Shown: piece after piece, positions 14,935 to 24,347 of the stretch
Position numbering within the stretch: the stretch's first letter is position 1
How the letters are laid out: the number at the start of each line of letters is the position of its first letter
From: an uncultured Alphaproteobacteria bacterium
GTDB taxonomy: Bacteria > Pseudomonadota > Alphaproteobacteria > RF32 > CAG-239
Length of the DNA: 50,811 nucleotides
NCBI GenBank assembly: GCA_944391705.1
Contig: CALXUN010000011.1
Location: 1 to 50,811 of the forward strand
Reading direction: 5' to 3'
Position numbers and translations under genes: made by a program
Notes under the pieces: generated by a model
What the model saw: the letters and a program-made list of their open reading frames with translations, nothing else
The model's database searches: none
What the model was told of the DNA's origin: nothing

Positions 14935-15453
14935 ATGAGTAGAAGTAAAGCAGAACTATCTGTTACAGAAAGATTAATCATACAATTAGTTATCTATCGC
15001 ACTAAAAATCCCAAACATCCGACATTCTTCGGAGATAATAAAAACATCGCCAAATGTATTGATGTTCAGCCTGATACTGTTAGGAAAGCTATTGCTAAAC
15101 TGGTTAAGCTGGAATATTTACAACTGGGCTATGATAAGCAAGGACGCCGCCATATGGTTTATACCGGTAAAGAATTTGCACCAATTATTGAGAATATGAA
15201 TAATATTGATAAAAAATCCTTGAGAGATGATAAGGAATACTATGAAAGAGAAGCCCAAAATTCCGCTCACGAGCTTGAATTAGCTAAAATCCGTATAGAG
15301 ACACTGGAAAGAGAAAATACAAGCCTACAGAGCAAACTTTTCCAAGCAGAATTAAGAGTTAAGCAACTGGAAAACATCTTCACCGTCCAAGGTGTAAGCA
15401 AAGAGCAGATTGATATGATGATTGAGAGGATGGATATGAAAATGGTCTGTTAA
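14935..15453 (+). CDS. Winged-helix/coiled-coil protein downstream of iterons (replication- or partition-like)
   Basis: A 172-residue protein with AAAGGAA before its ATG. The N-terminal 80 residues form a winged helix (L-S-V-T-E-R-L-I-I, then N-K-N-I-A-K-C-I, V-Q-P-D-T-V-R-K-A-I-A-K-L as recognition helix, and R-R-H-M-V-Y as wing). Residues about 100-150 form a coiled coil (E-L-E-L-A-K-I-R-I-E-T-L-E-R-E). It lacks the second winged helix of classic iteron Rep proteins and is too short for one. It resembles HTH/coiled-coil DNA binders such as KfrA-like plasmid proteins in layout only. It probably binds the array next to it. Its stop abuts the HEPN gene stop, with which it is convergent. Confidence 0.75.
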   Translation: MSRSKAELSVTERLIIQLVIYRTKNPKHPTFFGDNKNIAKCIDVQPDTVRKAIAKLVKLEYLQLGYDKQGRRHMVYTGKEFAPIIENMNNIDKKSLRDDKEYYEREAQNSAHELELAKIRIETLERENTSLQSKLFQAELRVKQLENIFTVQGVSKEQIDMMIERMDMKMVC

Positions 15454-16077
15454 TTACTTCCCAGAGTTAAATATCCTTTGGAGTTCTGTAAGTTCTTCAT
15501 GGCGATTAGGCATTTTATCTGCTTGTTCGCATATTGCTGCCCAATAATCATCTGCTAAAGTCATTGAAATATGCTGTATTTTATAAAAGTCTTCGTTTCT
15601 GGTATCAAACACACGCTGATATATATTGTTTAATATCTTCATAACATCATCAATTATTATGAGTACGTCTTTACAATATATCATCCTTTCGGTATCTTTA
15701 TCTAAATTATGACATAAAGAATCTCTAAATTCTTTTACTCTTATACTTCCATCAGAATTAAACAATTCTTGGTATTTTGTATACATTTCATCAGCAAATT
15801 GCTTATATTCTGCTTTTTGCTGTAAATCTTTAATCACTTTTTCTATAGTTAATTTATTTGCTCCTTTTGGTTCAATCAGGCTTTTGGCTGCAATTATTGC
15901 TCTTTCTCTAATAGAATAGAATGTGTAATCAAATAAAAAATTACTTGTCTTACGTTTATCATTCACAATCGGGATGATAATGATAAACATTGCAGAATCA
16001 AGATATGCTTTCAAAACCGTTGAAGAAATAGCATCCAACTCCTTTTTATATTCCTGTATATTAAACTCTTTAGCCAT
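15454..16077 (-). CDS. HEPN-domain protein, AbiU2-like
   Basis: A 207-residue all-helical protein. The HEPN signature R-x4-H appears as F-R-D-S-L-C-H-N (about residue 122), after a helix with R-E-R-A-I-I-A-A-K-S-L. This arrangement is close to AbiU2/HEPN proteins, many of which are RNA-cleaving effectors. Residues 23-40 are hydrophobic but too short for a sure membrane helix. It follows the YgjP-like gene by 14 bases and is last in the type I RM operon, so it may act as a second line of defence. The AbiU2 assignment is by pattern only. Confidence 0.65.
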   Translation of the reverse strand: MAKEFNIQEYKKELDAISSTVLKAYLDSAMFIIIIPIVNDKRKTSNFLFDYTFYSIRERAIIAAKSLIEPKGANKLTIEKVIKDLQQKAEYKQFADEMYTKYQELFNSDGSIRVKEFRDSLCHNLDKDTERMIYCKDVLIIIDDVMKILNNIYQRVFDTRNEDFYKIQHISMTLADDYWAAICEQADKMPNRHEELTELQRIFNSGK

Positions 16078-16091
16078 AGAACCCTCTTATC

Positions 16092-16796
16092 TTACTCAAA
16101 CGTAATTTTATTCAATTCATCTCTGTATTGTCGCCAATTAGGCATATATTTTTCCATATTGGAGACAAATATTTGATTATGAGTATGTTCTATTAGGTGT
16201 GTTAGTTCGTGTAAAATCACATATTCTATGTTTTTTGGACGATATTTTGCCAGTTCTGTATTAAACATTATACTTTTGTTTTTAGCGTTGCAAGTTCCCC
16301 ATCTGGTCTTCATTTTCTTTATATGCCAATCATCAACGCTCAATCCTGTTTTTTCCTCCCATTTCGGTAGTAATTTAAGGATTTTCTTTTTTAATTGGGT
16401 TCTATACCATTTTTCCATCATAAGATGTTTCTGTTCCCTAGATGTGCCAGATTTTACTGTCATTACAATGTTATTAACGCCTTTTATATCAATAGAATTC
16501 TTCTTTCCCTCTTCTAGTTTGAAATAGTATCTTTTCCCAAACAAATAATGGCTTTCTCCTGATACGTAATCTTTAGGAGGAATTCTCGTCTGTTTTTTTA
16601 CTATTTCTATATTATCTTTAATCCAAGCCCATTTGGATACAGCAAAAAGTCTTATAGTTTCATCGTCATAACTTAAAGGTGCTGAAATTTTTACCCTTGC
16701 ATTTGGTGGATAGACTGCAAGATGTATGTTTTTGATGTTTTTTCTAACAACATCAATTTCAGTATTATTAACTTGTAAAACTTTAGCATCAATCAT
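16092..16796 (-). CDS. YgjP-like (DUF45) zinc metallopeptidase
   Basis: A 234-residue protein from the ATG at 16796, which overlaps the hsdR stop by eight bases; TTG codons upstream have no ribosome site. The C terminus carries the family signature: M-K-T-R-W-G-T-C-N, then V-I-L-H-E-L-T-H-L-I-E-H with the H-E-x-x-H zinc motif (about 190-200), and the late W-R-Q-Y-R-D. YgjP/DUF45 proteins are often encoded with type I restriction genes. Substrate unknown; turnover of HsdR or of a foreign protein is possible. Confidence 0.87.
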   Translation of the reverse strand: MIDAKVLQVNNTEIDVVRKNIKNIHLAVYPPNARVKISAPLSYDDETIRLFAVSKWAWIKDNIEIVKKQTRIPPKDYVSGESHYLFGKRYYFKLEEGKKNSIDIKGVNNIVMTVKSGTSREQKHLMMEKWYRTQLKKKILKLLPKWEEKTGLSVDDWHIKKMKTRWGTCNAKNKSIMFNTELAKYRPKNIEYVILHELTHLIEHTHNQIFVSNMEKYMPNWRQYRDELNKITFE

Positions 16797-19700
16797 AATT
16801 TTGCTCAACAATTTTATAAATTCTTTCTATTTCCTCTGCATCATCAGTACCAAGAGTTTCTTTTATGACTTGCTTAACTTTTCTTATTTTCATTGAGTTG
16901 TCTTTATAGTTGTGAGGCTTGTTGGTAAGAATATCTTGATGTAACTTCTTTGCAATTTCTTCATTCTTTCCTAAATTATCATATAAAGCTCTTAATTCTT
17001 TATGTTTTGCAATACTTGTAGGATAGTCTAATACTCCGATTTGCTTTACTTTCCTAGCAAGGTCTGATACCTGCTGTAAATATTCTGCATAAGAAATTTT
17101 ATCTTGTTTTCTCTGGTCTATCAAGTTATCAAGAATTTTAGACATTTTTTCATAATATTCCGGATTTGTTTGATATTCGTAATTGACCACTCTTCGGATA
17201 TGATTTTCTATCATTTCGGCAACCGATTTGCTATCATTCTTTATTGAATCAGGAAGTTTTTCTACAAACTTTTCTCCTTCATCAACTACCAATTCAACTA
17301 ATGACATACCTTCAAAATCACATAATTTTCTACTTGCATCAGCTTCAATATAATTATCAATCATAAATCTCATATCTGCTTCATAGGCTTTGAAATCTAT
17401 AGAATCACCACTTGAAAGCATAATCATTTCTTTTAATCTGATATAACTCTTAATTTTCTCAGCAAACTTTTCAGCTTCTTCTGTGCTATATCCTACTTCT
17501 ATATCTGACATATATGGCAAGAAATTGGTATAAGTTCTAATGACTGCATTAACTGCTTTATATAGTTGATATCTTTTCTTAATCGCTGCTTCGGATACAA
17601 CTTCTTCAAAGCAATTGAAATAGGCTCTATAATCATCATCGCTCTTAGGTTCTTTAACACCTTCTAACAATCCTGCAAGAGAATCCATGGTATTATCAAA
17701 GTCCTTCCGTGCGAGCTGCTTTCTATCATTTAGAAGACCAGTAACATCTTCTTTTTCAAAGCCGCCTAATGCTTCGGTTGTATAATCAACGATAGATTTC
17801 TCAAGACATTGGAACAAATCCATATAGTCAATAATGTAACCATAGTCCTTTTCTTCACCATCTAAACGATTTACACGGCAAACTGCTTGGAATAATCCAT
17901 GGTCTTGCATCTTTTTATCAATATAAAGATATGTTGCTGGAGGAGCATCAAAACCTGTTAAAAGCTTATCTACGACTATCAAAAGCTTCATATTCGCAGG
18001 CTCTTTTCTAAACTGCTCTTTTACTCTATCTTCATATTGCTCTGCTAACTTGTCTTTGTTTGGAGTATCTGGTGATATTCCAAGCATTTCAAGGTAGGTA
18101 TTATATTGTTCTTGCATTTTGGTTTCAGCATCTTCGCCAGTATCTTCTGTTCTTACATCACTATGATATGGTGAATATGATGTAACAACAGCGCATTTTT
18201 TGAACCCTTTACTTTGGAAAATCTTCCAATACCTACAAGCCTCCAAAATGCTACTTGCAACAAGCATTGCATTACCCCTGCCTTCTGCAAGTCTTGGAAT
18301 TCTTGTGAAATCAAAAATGATATCTGCTGCAATTTTTTCAAGTCTTGATTGTGAACTCAAAAGGGTTTGCATATTACCCCACATCTTCTTAAGTTTTGCC
18401 TTGGCGATATCATTAAGCCCACGTGTCTTATATTCAAACCATTCATCAATCTTATCTTGCTGAGTTATTTTCTGAGGTACATCTCTTGCTTCATATCTCA
18501 AGTCAAGAACAACTTCATCTTTAACAGCTTCATCAAACTTATAGCAATGAATATACCGACCAAATGTCTCTAACGATGTTTTTTTATCTTTTTTTAGTAG
18601 TGGTGTTCCGGTGAAGCCAATAAACAAAGCATTTGGCAAGAGTTTTTTCATTGCTTTATGTAGTTTACCTGATTGTGTTCTATGACATTCATCAACAAAT
18701 ACTATGATTTTTCCCTTTGGCTTAAAATCGCTAGGAATATGCTTTGTTAAGTCATCTATGTATTCTTTGGAATTATCATCATCTTCGTTTGAATACTTAC
18801 CAAATTTATGAACAAGCGAGCAAATAAGTCTATCCTCTGTGCGATTTAGCTTTTCTAATAATTCCCCACCACTTTTAGTTCTGATAATGGTTTCATCTAC
18901 TCCTGCAAATACGCCTTCTATTTGTTCATCTAACTCAATACGGTCAGTTATCAATAAAACTCTGCCCTCAGGATAAAATTCCTTTATCCACTTGGCAAGC
19001 CATACCATACTTAAACTCTTACCGCTTCCTTGTGTATGCCATATAATACCGCCTTCGTTATTTTGAATGAACTTTTGTGCGCATTTCACACCAAAGTATT
19101 GGTTTGGACGGCACAGTTTCTTTTTACCGCAATCAAAGACAACAAAGTTGAGTATCATATCCAAAAAGCGTTCTTTGTTAAATAGTGCCTTTATTTCTTC
19201 AAAGAAAGGGATTCTTTTAGATTCTTTGGTGTCATAATTGTATTCTTTCCAAGAAAGGAAGTATTTTTCAGGGGTTAAGGTTGTTCCATACCTTAATCCT
19301 TGTGATTCATTACCAGCCATAACAAACTGAACGGTCGTGAAAAATTGTGTTATCTCACTCCTTTGGTTTGTAATGTTTTGTCTGATACCTTCGGCAACAT
19401 CTACGATGGAGCTTTTCAATTCTAAGACAGCCAAAGCTATACCATTAACATAAATCACAACATCCGGTCTTTTTTCATGACAACCGACATAAGTAACTTC
19501 TTCTGCAATATAAAAATCATTATTTTTTATGTTGTCCCAATCAATATAACTAACATGCTGATTTTGGCTTTTACCTTCAATTTTGAAAGATGTGCCATAT
19601 CTCAACAAAGAATAAAAGTCTTTGTTTGCCGTGTATAATTTATCATCTGAAGTGTTGCCCATTCCTAATTTTGCGGCACTTTCCAGATAGTTTATGGCTT

Positions 19701-19899
19701 TACGAATAAGCTCATCACTACATCCTTGTCTCTTAAGAAACTTTAAGACATATTCTTTTTCTATGTTTGAATTATTTTCTCTCTTTTTCCAATAGCCAAT
19801 ATAGGTATATCCCATCTCTTTGGTCGTAAGGATATCTATTACTCTATTTTGAGTAATGCGTTCAGGGTCACCAATTCTTCTTTCAAATGTTTTATCCAT
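16789..19899 (-). CDS. hsdR: Type I restriction endonuclease R subunit
   Basis: A 1036-residue HsdR from the ATG at 19899, behind AGGAG; a GTG six bases earlier is possible. The nuclease domain has P-D-V-V-I-Y and L-E-L-K-S (D-x(n)-E-x-K, about 145-165). The motor has Walker A T-Q-G-S-G-K-S (about 290), a V-D-E-C-H-R-T box, G-F-T-G-T-P and the late Q-A-V-C-R-V-N-R-L motif VI. The helical C terminus binds the methylase core. With HsdM and HsdS it cuts unmodified DNA after ATP-driven translocation. The reading frame is intact. Confidence 0.95.
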   Translation of the reverse strand: MDKTFERRIGDPERITQNRVIDILTTKEMGYTYIGYWKKRENNSNIEKEYVLKFLKRQGCSDELIRKAINYLESAAKLGMGNTSDDKLYTANKDFYSLLRYGTSFKIEGKSQNQHVSYIDWDNIKNNDFYIAEEVTYVGCHEKRPDVVIYVNGIALAVLELKSSIVDVAEGIRQNITNQRSEITQFFTTVQFVMAGNESQGLRYGTTLTPEKYFLSWKEYNYDTKESKRIPFFEEIKALFNKERFLDMILNFVVFDCGKKKLCRPNQYFGVKCAQKFIQNNEGGIIWHTQGSGKSLSMVWLAKWIKEFYPEGRVLLITDRIELDEQIEGVFAGVDETIIRTKSGGELLEKLNRTEDRLICSLVHKFGKYSNEDDDNSKEYIDDLTKHIPSDFKPKGKIIVFVDECHRTQSGKLHKAMKKLLPNALFIGFTGTPLLKKDKKTSLETFGRYIHCYKFDEAVKDEVVLDLRYEARDVPQKITQQDKIDEWFEYKTRGLNDIAKAKLKKMWGNMQTLLSSQSRLEKIAADIIFDFTRIPRLAEGRGNAMLVASSILEACRYWKIFQSKGFKKCAVVTSYSPYHSDVRTEDTGEDAETKMQEQYNTYLEMLGISPDTPNKDKLAEQYEDRVKEQFRKEPANMKLLIVVDKLLTGFDAPPATYLYIDKKMQDHGLFQAVCRVNRLDGEEKDYGYIIDYMDLFQCLEKSIVDYTTEALGGFEKEDVTGLLNDRKQLARKDFDNTMDSLAGLLEGVKEPKSDDDYRAYFNCFEEVVSEAAIKKRYQLYKAVNAVIRTYTNFLPYMSDIEVGYSTEEAEKFAEKIKSYIRLKEMIMLSSGDSIDFKAYEADMRFMIDNYIEADASRKLCDFEGMSLVELVVDEGEKFVEKLPDSIKNDSKSVAEMIENHIRRVVNYEYQTNPEYYEKMSKILDNLIDQRKQDKISYAEYLQQVSDLARKVKQIGVLDYPTSIAKHKELRALYDNLGKNEEIAKKLHQDILTNKPHNYKDNSMKIRKVKQVIKETLGTDDAEEIERIYKIVEQNYD

Positions 19900-19907
19900 A
19901 GTCACTC

Positions 19908-21764
19908 CTAATAGCTATTAAATAACTTTTTAATCTTTTCCATTGCTTTAATAATGGCATTATCAGTGAAATAATCTAACTCTAATTTTGGTCTCCATTC
20001 TTCATCACTTGCTATATATGTTTTGATATTTGCAAGCGTAATGGCTTTATTTTGGTTCACCAAGTCATTGATTGCATAGTCAACTGTAGCCAAAACCTCA
20101 AGATTATTGTTATTTTCATAATGGAAGTTAGCATCTAACCACTGCATATCAGCTGAATTATAATATCTGTTATAATATTCTTCAGCTTTAGATATTAAAT
20201 TCGTTGCCACAATACCTCTATTGCCAACCTTTTTCACATATTTGTTGCGGATGGCTATGTTTTCAGCACCTTGATATTTCATCTTAGAATTATACGGTCC
20301 CATAGCTTTTTTTGTATATTCATCAATATTTATATTAGCATGGCGTTTATAGAAATATGACAATTTCTGCCGTCTAAATGCACCCAATGGATACTGTTCA
20401 TTTCCAAACTTGTAAGCAAGCACAGAAATCAAAATGGCATCCTTAAATTCATCATTTGCCACTTTATGAGCTGCGGTGTCTTCCATTGACACAACATTTC
20501 TCTCTTGCTTTGCAACTTTACCAATTAACCTAATTTTCCCAGTTAAAAGTTGTTGCATCATACCTGTCTTAAGGTCTTTGTATTTGCTAAGTTCTTTTTC
20601 TAATGCTTCAATTTCCGCATCCATGTCGGATAAAACAAGTGTGGTCTTATTTTGCTCTAAATATTCTGGTAATAAAATCTTATATTCCATAAATTTATCT
20701 TTTGCTAGGTTATATCTTGTAGAACCTTGAGCAAGAGTCTGCATTATTGTCCTCCCATAATGCGTTCTAAAAATATATGCAAAAAATCTTGGATTCACAA
20801 TGTTTTGTTGCTTTAGACGATAACCGAAACAAAAGCTATTTAAGTATAAATTGGAAATATCGTCTTGAAGAGTTGCACACATACCGACTTCTTCTGGCGT
20901 TTCAGAGGAAGTATTAAAAAACAAATCATTTTTCACGCATCTATTCTGATTTTCATTGTTTTTAATAATTACATTTTCAAATTGTGTAATATCTATCACT
21001 ACGTTATTCATAACGTTTAAGAAAGTTATATATTTGCTTTCTCCATTACCAAAATCATCTTTCTTTTTACCAGATAAACCACTATATGTACTACCTAAAT
21101 CGCCAATAATATATTCAGACCAGTCTTCTTTAGGTGTAAGGAGTTTTTGCATTGTGGCAGTTTTGATGTCTTTTTTTTTATTGATAAGTTTCTGCGTTGC
21201 TTCAATCAAACTATCAATATCCCCCAAAACCTCCGCAATCTTTTCTTGTTCAGGTAATGGAGGCAATAATATGGATAAGTTCATCAGTAATGCTTTATTT
21301 AAGCCACCTCTGCCACCACCTCCTGATGACAATTCTCTTAATTCATCATATCTTTTATCTATGCATTGGTATAAAAATTCTGAATTAAAGTATTTTGATG
21401 GTAGTATTGCTCCAATAGATTGATTTGTTGATAATTCAACATAATTAATTGCAGCAGTTCCTCTCGTTTTACCTTGTCCAGCCAAACCTATTAGTATACT
21501 ATTTTCAGGAATTAATGTTGCGCTTGAATTAGCTAATCCTAAAAGTGTTATTCTGCCCTCAACATCATAAATTCTTTTATTATTTAACTCGCCTGAACTC
21601 ATCCACTTAATACTACCATTCCAATAATCTGAAATTTTAGTACTAGGCGTTCCACCTGTTACAACATTTGTTTTTGTTGCAATTTTTGCGATATTCCAAT
21701 CCTCAGGAATATATCCAAACTCCTCAGTAAATTTATAGCCTTGCTTTTCTGTCATAGCATTCAT
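19908..21764 (-). CDS. hsdS: Type I RM specificity subunit with an extra C-terminal domain
   Basis: A 618-residue HsdS (usual length about 400). TRD1 covers about residues 10-170 and ends in P-P-L-P-E-Q-E-K-I-A. The first conserved helix is followed by TRD2 (about 215-390) and a second helix with L-S-D-M-D-A-E-I-E-A-L. After the normal end (L-L-T-G-K-I-R-L) comes an extension of roughly 190 residues that includes K-L-S-Y-F-Y-K-R and M-G-P-Y-N, faintly like Panacea/SocA-type domains. The start is the ATG at 21764, one base after the hsdM stop; an upstream frame to 21785 would overlap. The two TRDs set a bipartite target that cannot be read from sequence alone. Confidence 0.92.
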   Translation of the reverse strand: MNAMTEKQGYKFTEEFGYIPEDWNIAKIATKTNVVTGGTPSTKISDYWNGSIKWMSSGELNNKRIYDVEGRITLLGLANSSATLIPENSILIGLAGQGKTRGTAAINYVELSTNQSIGAILPSKYFNSEFLYQCIDKRYDELRELSSGGGGRGGLNKALLMNLSILLPPLPEQEKIAEVLGDIDSLIEATQKLINKKKDIKTATMQKLLTPKEDWSEYIIGDLGSTYSGLSGKKKDDFGNGESKYITFLNVMNNVVIDITQFENVIIKNNENQNRCVKNDLFFNTSSETPEEVGMCATLQDDISNLYLNSFCFGYRLKQQNIVNPRFFAYIFRTHYGRTIMQTLAQGSTRYNLAKDKFMEYKILLPEYLEQNKTTLVLSDMDAEIEALEKELSKYKDLKTGMMQQLLTGKIRLIGKVAKQERNVVSMEDTAAHKVANDEFKDAILISVLAYKFGNEQYPLGAFRRQKLSYFYKRHANINIDEYTKKAMGPYNSKMKYQGAENIAIRNKYVKKVGNRGIVATNLISKAEEYYNRYYNSADMQWLDANFHYENNNNLEVLATVDYAINDLVNQNKAITLANIKTYIASDEEWRPKLELDYFTDNAIIKAMEKIKKLFNSY

Positions 21765-21765
21765 A

Positions 21766-24231
21766 TTAATACCCCATTGCTGCAAGGTGTTGTTTAACCT
21801 TATTCTTTAGTTCTTCTTGCTTTTCTTCAAGAGTAGGAAGTGTATTTTCATATCTTAATGCAATTTCTTTAACCCGTTGTGAAAGCTTTTGCGTTAAATC
21901 AGTTAAAACTTGTTCAATTCTGTTTGATAAGGTTGCCAACCACTTGTCTTCAACAACTAGAGTTTTAACTTCATCTTCTGAAAGTTCTCTATATTTTTTC
22001 AAAACTTTTTCATAAAGCTCTTGTGTTTTTGTTTTTAATTCTGAATTTAATGCTGATTCCTCATCAAATAAAACTAAATATTTGTTCAATAATGCAATTT
22101 CTGAAGATAAATCAGAATTTCCTTTGTTTGCCTTGATATATTGTTCAACACGTCCCTTTGACATAGTTGAACCATCATAAAGTTCTTCTGTAACTTCTAT
22201 TTTTTCTTTCTTCACACTCTTGCTGTATGTAACATCCAAGCCATATAATGCACCGTTTTCAGAGCAATATTCCTCTATAAATTCGTCTTTTTTGGCTTGA
22301 ATTTCATTTAGTTTGTCTTCTGTTTGAGAAATGTATTTGACCTCATCTTTGAAATATCTATTGGCGACATATTCCTGCGGAACCAGTTCGCAATAATAAG
22401 TGATGATTTCTTTTTTATTCTTCTTTGTTACTAATTTATGTAATTCAATTGTATAGCTAATTTCTGATATCATATAAACATCATCTTGCATAATCTCGTT
22501 CCAATACTCCATCAGAACTTCATATACATCATATTTGTTTATAAGTTTGGCTAAAGCATATTTGGCTATAATATTATTACCTAAATTAGCAATAAACTGC
22601 TTTGGTTTCGTCTTTAATGGTATAGATTTCAATTTTGCAATGTTTTCTTTTGCCCATTCTTTATAAAGATTGTTATAATTTTTCCTATATTCAACGAAAT
22701 CACAGCTGTTAGCAATTGTTTCCTTTATACTTTCAATTTCTGGTTTCAATTTACTATAATTAGCATCAATCGGAGTAAATAAATCGTTTTTAACTGAAGC
22801 AAAGGCTTCCCAATAATTGTTAAGTTCTTCAATATTAAAGTTTGGAATACCCCCGTTTAAGTGCGCCCGAATATCCTGAATATCTTCCGGTTCTTGAGAA
22901 TCAATGTATCTTGGGATATTTAAGTTGTATTCATTTTTAGCTACTATTTCATCCATCGGTACAAGTCTTGAATACTTTGGAATTTCAAGCTGTGCATTGA
23001 ATGTATCTATGATTTTCTTAATATCACATTCTCTTAATCTATTTTTATTACCATCTTTTACAAAGCCTTTGCTGGCATCAATCATAAAAATGCCTTTACG
23101 ATTTTCTGCTTCAGACTTATCAAGAACTATAATACACGCAGGAATACCTGTTCCAAAGAAAAGGTTTGCCGGAAGCGAAATAATCCCCTTAATCCAGCGT
23201 TTATCTACAATATTCCGTCTAATAATAGCCTCTGCATTACCTCTAAACAAAACACCATGTGGTAAAATTACTGCACCGTGTCCTGTTTGCTTCATTGATT
23301 TTAATATGTGCAATAAAAAGGCGTAATCACCATTTTTTGCTGGTGGAACGCCTAATTCAAATCTTCCATAAACGTCTTCATTTGGTGTAATACCGGTAGA
23401 CCATGATTTTGTTGAAAATGGTGGATTGGCTACCACATAATCAAAAGTTTCAAGCTCTGTTCCGTTATGCTTGGTAAATTGAGGTTTTGCAATAGTGTTC
23501 TCTTGCTTTATTTCTGCCATTGGACAATTATGCAGATACATATTCATTATTGCCAAACCAACCGTTGTGATATCTTTTTCTTGACCGTAAATGGAAACTT
23601 CAGTTTGTGCTTCATAAGCAACTTTTAGCAGTAAAGAGCCAGAACCACAGGTCGGGTCGTATATTGTTACATCTGCCTTGTTAATTTTATCGGCACCAAT
23701 TACCTTTGCTATTACTCTTGAAACCTCAGCTGGTGTATAAAACTGTCCCTTACTCTTACCGCTTTCGGTAGCAAACTTGGACATCAAGTATTCATAAGCA
23801 TCACCAAGAATATCATCTCCTTCAGCGTTATTTTTTGTAAAATCAAGTTCATCTCTTTCAAATACAGCTATTAAATCTGTTAATCTGTCAACTAAATCTT
23901 TGCCAGAGCCTAGTTTCGCTGTGTCATCAAAGTCAACTTTATCAATAATACCTGTTAAGTTCTCATTGGCTTCAGCTATTTTTGCTATGATATTTTTATT
24001 AATGTCTTCCCCGATAGTTTTTGAACCTTTGAGTTGAACCATATCATCAAAGCTTGCACCTTTAGGAACAACGATTAAGAAGTTCTTATCAACTTTTGCT
24101 TTATCTGAAATGTATTTAATAAACAATAATGTCAATACATAATCCTTGTATTGACTTGCATCCATACCACCTCTGAGTTTGTTGCATGCTTCCCAGAGTG
24201 CTCCATAAATTTCACTTTTCTTCTTAGCCAT
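21766..24231 (-). CDS. hsdM: Type I RM adenine methyltransferase subunit, enlarged
   Basis: An 821-residue HsdM (usual length about 500). The N-terminal helical domain (L-W-E-A-C-N-K-L-R-G) is followed by the N6-adenine methyltransferase fold: SAM motif I D-P-T-C-G-S-G-S-L (about 193) and catalytic motif IV N-P-P-F (about 270). A C-terminal extension of around 300 residues (from about 500) is charged, helical and rich in coiled-coil heptads. It pairs with HsdS to methylate the host target. First gene of the five-gene operon; the ATG at 24231 has AGGAA. Confidence 0.94.
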   Translation of the reverse strand: MAKKKSEIYGALWEACNKLRGGMDASQYKDYVLTLLFIKYISDKAKVDKNFLIVVPKGASFDDMVQLKGSKTIGEDINKNIIAKIAEANENLTGIIDKVDFDDTAKLGSGKDLVDRLTDLIAVFERDELDFTKNNAEGDDILGDAYEYLMSKFATESGKSKGQFYTPAEVSRVIAKVIGADKINKADVTIYDPTCGSGSLLLKVAYEAQTEVSIYGQEKDITTVGLAIMNMYLHNCPMAEIKQENTIAKPQFTKHNGTELETFDYVVANPPFSTKSWSTGITPNEDVYGRFELGVPPAKNGDYAFLLHILKSMKQTGHGAVILPHGVLFRGNAEAIIRRNIVDKRWIKGIISLPANLFFGTGIPACIIVLDKSEAENRKGIFMIDASKGFVKDGNKNRLRECDIKKIIDTFNAQLEIPKYSRLVPMDEIVAKNEYNLNIPRYIDSQEPEDIQDIRAHLNGGIPNFNIEELNNYWEAFASVKNDLFTPIDANYSKLKPEIESIKETIANSCDFVEYRKNYNNLYKEWAKENIAKLKSIPLKTKPKQFIANLGNNIIAKYALAKLINKYDVYEVLMEYWNEIMQDDVYMISEISYTIELHKLVTKKNKKEIITYYCELVPQEYVANRYFKDEVKYISQTEDKLNEIQAKKDEFIEEYCSENGALYGLDVTYSKSVKKEKIEVTEELYDGSTMSKGRVEQYIKANKGNSDLSSEIALLNKYLVLFDEESALNSELKTKTQELYEKVLKKYRELSEDEVKTLVVEDKWLATLSNRIEQVLTDLTQKLSQRVKEIALRYENTLPTLEEKQEELKNKVKQHLAAMGY

Positions 24232-24347
24232 TGCATAGTTCCTACGATAAAAATTTGTTATATATTAGAGGGGTAATGGTTAAAAAACAACCACTTTTTG
24301 AAGGCAAATTAACAATTTTTGCAATTGTTGCCACATTCTGACACAAT

